Positions 9,763 through 13,503 of a DNA stretch of 13,503 nt are shown here, one piece after another (the first letter of the stretch is position 1; the number at the start of each line of letters is the position of its first letter). The notes under the pieces were generated by a model, which was not told where the DNA came from, did not search any database, and worked only from the letters and a program-made list of their open reading frames with translations. Source of the DNA: Euperipatoides rowelli (lineage: Eukaryota > Onychophora > Udeonychophora > Euonychophora > Peripatopsidae). The position numbers and the translations under genes are program-made. Where the stretch lies: assembly GCA_003024985.2 (NCBI GenBank), contig PXIH01S0020266.1. One strand, given 5' to 3'.

Positions 9763-10143
9763 TTGAAAAGTTTAATCTATCGCCGGATAATGAGGAAAAT
9801 ATGAGAAAAATAATGGAAGCATTTGAAGAATACTGTGTACTAAGAGGTAAATCGTTATTTGCTTTTGTAGAGAACACAAGAAGGTGAAACTTTCAATAGA
9901 TTTTAAACAGATATAAAATGTTATGCTTATCATGTGCTTTTGCCATGTTGATAGTCTATTATGAGATAGAATTATTAGTGGATTGCAAAACAAGGTCTTA
10001 AAGGTCGGTTATTGAGAGAAGATAACCTGCATTTATATAAATGTATTAAAATTTCTCAAGCCATGGAGGTGGCAAATCAACAATTAAAAATGTTGCAAGA
10101 AAAAAAGATAACATCAGTGCATAACATAAGAAGTAAAACATAG
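9763..10143 (+). pseudogene. Decayed Ty3/Gypsy-type retrotransposon gag fragment
   Basis: Plus-strand frames here read like the retrotransposon Gag family of Ty3/Gypsy elements. An acidic helix leads into FEEYC (about 9817-9834), then an Arg-rich stretch. In other frames come CLSCAF (about 9923-9940), DRIISGLQNK (about 9969-9998) and ISQAMEVANQQL (about 10049-10084). The order matches the central part of gag. The reading is broken by stop codons and at least two frameshifts, so it is non-functional. I saw no zinc knuckle, protease, reverse transcriptase or long terminal repeat nearby, so only a piece remains. The open frame begins at ATG 9603, but its first 55 codons do not look like gag. The fragment lies antisense within a collagen intron. 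The family call is from motif resemblance only. Confidence 0.7.
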
Positions 10144-10316
10144 CAAAAAAGATTATAAGACAAATACTAATAAAGCTTATTATTTGGATAACAAAACAAA
10201 CTATGAACAGAAGAGAAGAGAACAAGAAAGAAAATATACAGAAAAAGTATACTATATAAAGACTGTTTAATTAAGTTAACAGGAATGATATAAGGTATTT
10301 CATAAAAAAAACTTAC

Positions 10317-10352
10317 TGGAGGTCCAAAAATTCCATCTCTTCCTGGTTCACC
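10317..10352 (-). CDS. Collagen type IV alpha chain, 36-nt mini-exon
   Basis: This 36-nt exon encodes 12 residues, GEP GRD GIF GPP. It lies between an acceptor reading tttttag before GGT and a donor gtaagttt after CCA, on the minus strand. Both junctions are phase 0, so it joins in frame to the exons on each side with no broken triplet. It is too short to find by open-frame length. It is recognised by the glycine periodicity, the consensus splice sites and its position between two other collagen exons. GRD is a charged triplet of the kind common in collagen IV. Skipping it would keep frame and triplet register. Confidence 0.9.
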
Positions 10353-10447
10353 CTAAAAACATATAATATAACTGTATATAATGTTAAAATTAAAAGTGAA
10401 AGCAAAATAAACAAACAAAAAAGGCTTTGAATTAGAATTTATTTTAC
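10353..10447 (-). other. Collagen IV intron, 95 nt
   Basis: This is a short phase-0 intron with donor gtaaaat and acceptor tttttag. It is AT-rich and has no other feature. Its size contrasts with the 1.0-kb and 2.2-kb introns beside it. Confidence 0.9.
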
Positions 10448-10570
10448 CTTTAAACCTTTAGCACCTGTAGGACCAAAGCCAGGATCACCTTTCTGTCCTT
10501 TTCCTCCTGAGATTCCAGCAGGCCCTTGAGGACCTGGTGATCCTGGAAAACCTGGAACACCTGGGCCACC
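10448..10570 (-). CDS. Collagen type IV alpha chain, internal exon with Gly-Phe-Gly interruption
   Basis: This 123-nt exon encodes 41 residues: ten perfect triplets (GGP GVP ... GQK GDP), a short GF, then GPT GAK GLK. The acceptor is ttttctag before GGT and the donor is gtaaaata after AAG, with codon-boundary junctions. The missing residue at GDP-GF-GPT is a G1G-type interruption of the triple helix. Such breaks are normal in collagen IV and rare in fibrillar collagens. Counting from the CNGT triplets, the break falls after the tenth triplet. As I recall the human alpha1 and alpha2 chains, their first helix interruption comes at the same place, after a GMKGDP or GQKGEP tract. This supports both the family and the exon order. 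The 95-nt intron below it is the shortest in the window. Confidence 0.95.
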
Positions 10571-11342
10571 CTAGAAAAGAATTTTAAAATTAAAGCCAAG
10601 CAAGAAATAAACAGTTGTTTCTCAATTATTAAAATAATAATAAAAACGAATCCAGGTATCAAATTATGTAGTTTTCAATGATTCTGGAATTCCGCAAAAA
10701 TTTATAGAAAGCAGGACCTCTGGCGGACACTAATATCTGCAATGGAATATTACATTTTCAACACAAATTATGTTCTCTAAATTTTTAGATCGATTTACAA
10801 ATTACTTTTACAATCTTGCAATATCTGCTTAACAGTTCTTTATATTAATTTACATATAACACTCAATAATTAATATCATTCAAACCTGTCATCACATCTA
10901 ATTCTTGAAAAAAAAATAGTATAACAACTAATCTTTTAATGCGCTTTTTTTTTTTTATCAAAGAACGCAATTTATTTTTCAAGCATTGTATTGTTTAAGT
11001 AATTTTTATTAAAATTATTTTCAAATTATAAAAATGTATATTTTGTGGCTAGTAAGCTAAATTCAGCAATTTAAATGTCAAATGAAAATATTTTTTTTTT
11101 ACGATTGATTTTCAAAGACAATTACTAAAAAAAAAATTCCACTTAAAAAAATAAAAAAAAAAAAATAATAAAAAAAATTATTTAAACATAAACTTGAGAA
11201 ATGTTTTTGCCTTCTTTGTGAGATTACAAAATACAGTGTATAAATTTTTTTAAGGTTCAAGATTATTTTGATAAGGAAATCGGTTACAAACAAACTTATA
11301 GCAAATCTTAGACCATATACAGTAACAGTACAGTAGTATATC

Positions 11343-11649
11343 CAGTGTAGTATACGGAGGAGGGGGGGGGGGCAAATGCCCCTGGTGTCACATCAGGGGA
11401 GGAAGCAAAATGGGCCTTGAAGTTAAAAAATTAGACAGTACCGTATTAAGTTTTTTATATTAAGAAACAAACACCTGTGGTCAAGGGGGCTCAACCAAAA
11501 ATGTAGGTAGTTAATATAAACTAACGATTAATGGCTATCAAAATGTCAAAAAGCTTATCAAAATATTTTGTTTGGAAGAACATCCACAGAAATTGGGGTG
11601 TCAGAAGCCAACTTTGCCCCCCAAACAAAAATGTCTAGATGCACCACTG
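11343..11649. mobile_element. hAT-type MITE, 307 bp, with perfect 8-bp target duplication
   Basis: The element starts CAGTGTAGTATACGGAGG and ends ...GCACCACTG. The right end read in reverse is CAGTGGTGCATCTAGA, matching the left at 11 of 16 positions. Both ends run into a G-rich GGGGGGCAAA tract about 17-26 bases in from the termini. It is flanked by AGTATATC on both sides (11335-11342 and 11650-11657), an exact 8-bp duplication. CAGTG termini with 8-bp duplications are the hAT superfamily pattern. It is too short to encode a transposase, so it is non-autonomous. It sits in a collagen intron, and its G-run makes it a composition outlier. Confidence 0.85.
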
Positions 11650-11675
11650 AGTATATCCCAGTACTAATGATCTAA

Positions 11676-11912
11676 GTAGCAAATGCTGCTCCGCTTTCAG
11701 TAAACTTTGATTTAAAATACTGTGGCCATATTAACACAATAGAGGACATTGATGATGATTTTGTACAAGTGGTATCAAACAATTAGTCCTTATGAGTTCG
11801 AGCCTTTAGCTGAAGTTAATTGGCATCATCTGATATTGGTCCCACTATAATGGAGGAACACGAGCCGCATGGAGATACAAATTTAACACTTAATGATATT
11901 TACAAAAAGTAG
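11676..11912 (+). pseudogene. Broken coding-like tract beside the hAT MITE, unidentified
   Basis: Two plus-strand frames are open longer than expected in such AT-rich DNA. One covers 36 codons (11676-11783, ending EDIDDDFVQVVSNN). A second covers 30 codons in a different frame (11820-11909, with TIMEEHEPHGD), and PYEFEP is readable in a third between them. The acidic composition and shifted frames suggest a decayed gene piece, possibly from a transposon. I do not recognise the family. Chance open frames are a real alternative. Confidence 0.22.
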
Positions 11913-12738
11913 TAAATATTATAATATGGTTATTTTTGCTTGTTTTATTATTATTATTATCGAGCATAAACAACCACAGCTAAACACGATGGATTAGGCC
12001 TGCATAGGGTCTATACTCGAGTGATGCAAATTAACCGACCAGACTTTCTATTTCTTTTTAATTTACATATCTTGAATATCGGCTATTTATATCATAGTTT
12101 TAAATGTATTAAAAATTTCAAAGTGTTGTATATTTTTTTAAAACTATAACATTCATAATTAGTCATTTGATCTTTTCAGGCGAGTTATTCTGCATAATTT
12201 TTTAATAGTAAGAGTTAAAATAACACAACCAAATTTTGATAATTTTCTCTTTATAGTAAACATAGTTAATTTTCTTTATACATGCAGTGAGATAATCCGC
12301 CGGATGTTTGTTATTGATTAAGATTAAAATATTAGGAAGAAAGAAAAATGGCATACCGGTAATGAATATCTCACATTATTTTGTAACAAATTCATAAAAT
12401 CATAAATCAATAGTATTGTTTTACTAATCTTGCACATATTAGCCTACTGTACTGTATACAATGCAATGAAATACGTTAATATATTTTATTTAAGTTTGTG
12501 TTACTATTTTAAATTGTTATAATCTTATTTTACTGGCAAATATCTACAGTTTATTGTTTAATAGTTTTGTTTCTTTGTTCTTTAGTTGTTTTTTTTTGTT
12601 AAATTCATCTTTAATGTATGTATTTTTATAATCTCAATAAAACATATTAAAAGGTAGAGGATCACTTTAAAAAAAAAAAAGTTTATATGTTGTCCGACTA
12701 TAATTTTTATTAAAAAACATAAAATAAAAGAAACTTAC

Positions 12739-12801
12739 ATCAGTACCGTTACAGCCATCTAAACCATTAATGCCACGAGGACCAGGTGGACCTTGAAAAC
12801 C
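12739..12801 (-). CDS. Collagen type IV alpha chain, internal exon with CNGT motif (partial gene, most 5' exon seen)
   Basis: This 63-nt exon encodes 21 residues, seven uninterrupted Gly-X-Y triplets ending GLD-GCN-GTD. It follows an acceptor reading ...gatactag and ends at a donor gtaagttt, both on the minus strand. Both boundaries fall between codons. Cys inside a triplet followed by Asn-Gly-Thr is the key mark. From family knowledge, alpha chains of collagen IV keep a GCNGT near the end of the 7S domain, where the Asn is glycosylated and the 7S region joins four protomers in basement membranes. The Asp-Gly-Cys-Asn-Gly-Thr context recalls the alpha2 class more than alpha1, but this is from memory and is weak evidence for subtype. 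The product would be a secreted extracellular-matrix chain. Signal peptide, 7S cysteines and NC1 domain are outside the window. Confidence 0.94.
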
Positions 12802-13117
12802 CTAGTATCAAAGAATAAAAGACATTCAGAAATTAAATTAATTTCTACAATTAAAATGCAATAATGTCATTTAGTGGTAATTTATTATCTTAACTAAAAA
12901 AAATGCAATTTTTCTTCTGTTACTTGTTTTTGTCAACTTTCATTTTATTTCTTACTTATTTCATACAGGTTATAAAAGTCTTAATAAATGGTGTAGGATA
13001 ATATATTTTAATGTTATAAAACTTAATGTTATGGTAATATGATTATTAAGGAGAAAGGGAAATAATTAATATTTTTTTCCAAGAATTTAGCAAACCAGGA
13101 TTATCGTGTTTTTAAGT
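12802..13117 (-). other. 5'-ward collagen IV intron (partial), no further exon seen
   Basis: This is the intron upstream of the CNGT exon, identified by the AG acceptor at 12802-12803. It runs toward the right edge of the window. I see no glycine-periodic exon between here and 13503. From 13118 onward the sequence looks like part of a mobile element. Confidence 0.6.
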
Positions 13118-13503
13118 AGGGGAAGTGGGGGTAATACCGTGCAGCGGGTAATACCGCACATCAAAGTTTTTCATATTACGTGATAAAATTAATAAATATA
13201 TTTAATACTACCCTGTTCTGGTTGCAATATGTACCAATGATTGAGATAAAGAATCTTGAAAGTTTTTTATATAAATGTGCAAGAGTGAAAAAACGAAAAA
13301 TCAAATATTTCTTGTTATTTTTTGACTTAAGAAAATAAGAGAATTAGCTCAATTTTTTTTTTCCAATAATTTTTAGTCAAATATATTCTTAAACGATAGT
13401 GTTTAGAGAATGCTTTCATGTATAGTTTACTTCATTAAGATAAAAGGTTTGCCTGCTACGTATAAATTAATATTTGAAACATGAATGGGGGTAAAACCGT
13501 GTG
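13118..13503. mobile_element. Possible element end with repeated GTAAYACCG-type motifs, cut by window edge
   Basis: After a TA at 13117-13118 the sequence turns abruptly G-rich. GTAATACCGTGC (13131-13142) and GTAATACCGCAC (13148-13159) lie 17 bases apart. GTAAAACCGTGT recurs at the edge (13491-13502). The 16-base context TGGGGGTAATACCGTG (13126) recurs at 13486 with one change. Iterated subterminal motifs next to a TA suggest a DNA transposon end. No partner terminus is visible inside the window. Confidence 0.4.

Larger units (their letters stand above)
9282..10316 (-). other. Collagen IV intron, 1035 nt, with retrotransposon remnant
   Basis: This intron lies between the 36-nt exon and exon 9219-9281, with a gtaagt donor and a ttatttag acceptor on the minus strand. 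It contains the second copy of a 45-bp direct repeat (9361-9405) and a decayed gag fragment on the plus strand (about 9763-10143). I see nothing recognisable in 9406-9760, although the gag-frame reading stays open there back to about 9603. Confidence 0.85.
10571..12738 (-). other. Collagen IV intron, 2168 nt, with hAT-type MITE
   Basis: This intron separates the CNGT exon from the 123-nt exon, with donor gtaagttt and acceptor ttttctag. Its middle holds a hAT-type MITE (11343-11649) and, next to it, broken coding-like frames on the plus strand (11676-11909). The stretches 10580-11330 and 11920-12730 are AT-rich with long A and T runs. I see no genes in them. Confidence 0.85.

Noticed and set aside
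10450-10662. 70-codon minus-strand open frame overlapping the collagen region
   Set aside because: It is a shifted frame over the 123-nt collagen exon plus intron. The glycine-periodic frame with splice sites explains the sequence.
1-13503. CRISPR array, operon or phage-like gene system
   Set aside because: There is no regular spaced repeat array and no prokaryotic gene. Introns, SINE and hAT elements show this is animal DNA.

Overview
This window is AT-rich animal (metazoan) DNA. It carries long A and T runs, GT-AG introns and several degraded transposable elements. There is no bacterial-type gene organisation. Base composition and repeat types suggest an invertebrate, but I cannot name the taxon.

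The only gene I can support is a partial type IV collagen alpha chain on the minus strand, occupying the right third. Four exons are visible, in transcript order 12801-12739, 10570-10448, 10352-10317 and 9281-9219. They total 285 nt, or 95 codons. Each begins with a complete GGT glycine codon after an AG acceptor and ends at a codon boundary before a GT donor, so all are phase 0. They read as Gly-X-Y triplets with one Gly-Phe-Gly interruption. The first exon carries Gly-Cys-Asn-Gly-Thr, the conserved cysteine plus N-glycosylation site near the 7S end of basement-membrane collagen. The exons therefore come from the N-terminal part of the chain. Its start lies beyond 13503, and the rest lies beyond position 1 or inside an intron longer than 9.2 kb.

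Region by region: 1-9218 is non-coding, and at least its right part is the intron after exon 9219-9281. It holds a 25-bp-arm hairpin (1503-1557), an AT hairpin cluster (2243-2304), a diverged repeat pair (1212 and 3667), a decayed coding-like tract on the minus strand (4443-4885), a 24-bp palindrome (5073-5096) and a nested transposon. The nested transposon is a TA-flanked pogo/Tigger-type MITE (6498-7206) with a tRNA-derived SINE inside it (about 6680-6970). The 9282-10316 intron contains a broken Ty3/Gypsy-type gag remnant in antisense orientation. The 10571-12738 intron contains a hAT-type MITE with a perfect 8-bp target duplication (11343-11649), followed by broken coding-like frames. The right edge (13118-13503) shows a repeated GTAAYACCG motif that looks like the end of another element.

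The biology here is one basement-membrane gene whose introns have absorbed repeated transposon insertions. I found no evidence of a new multi-gene system.
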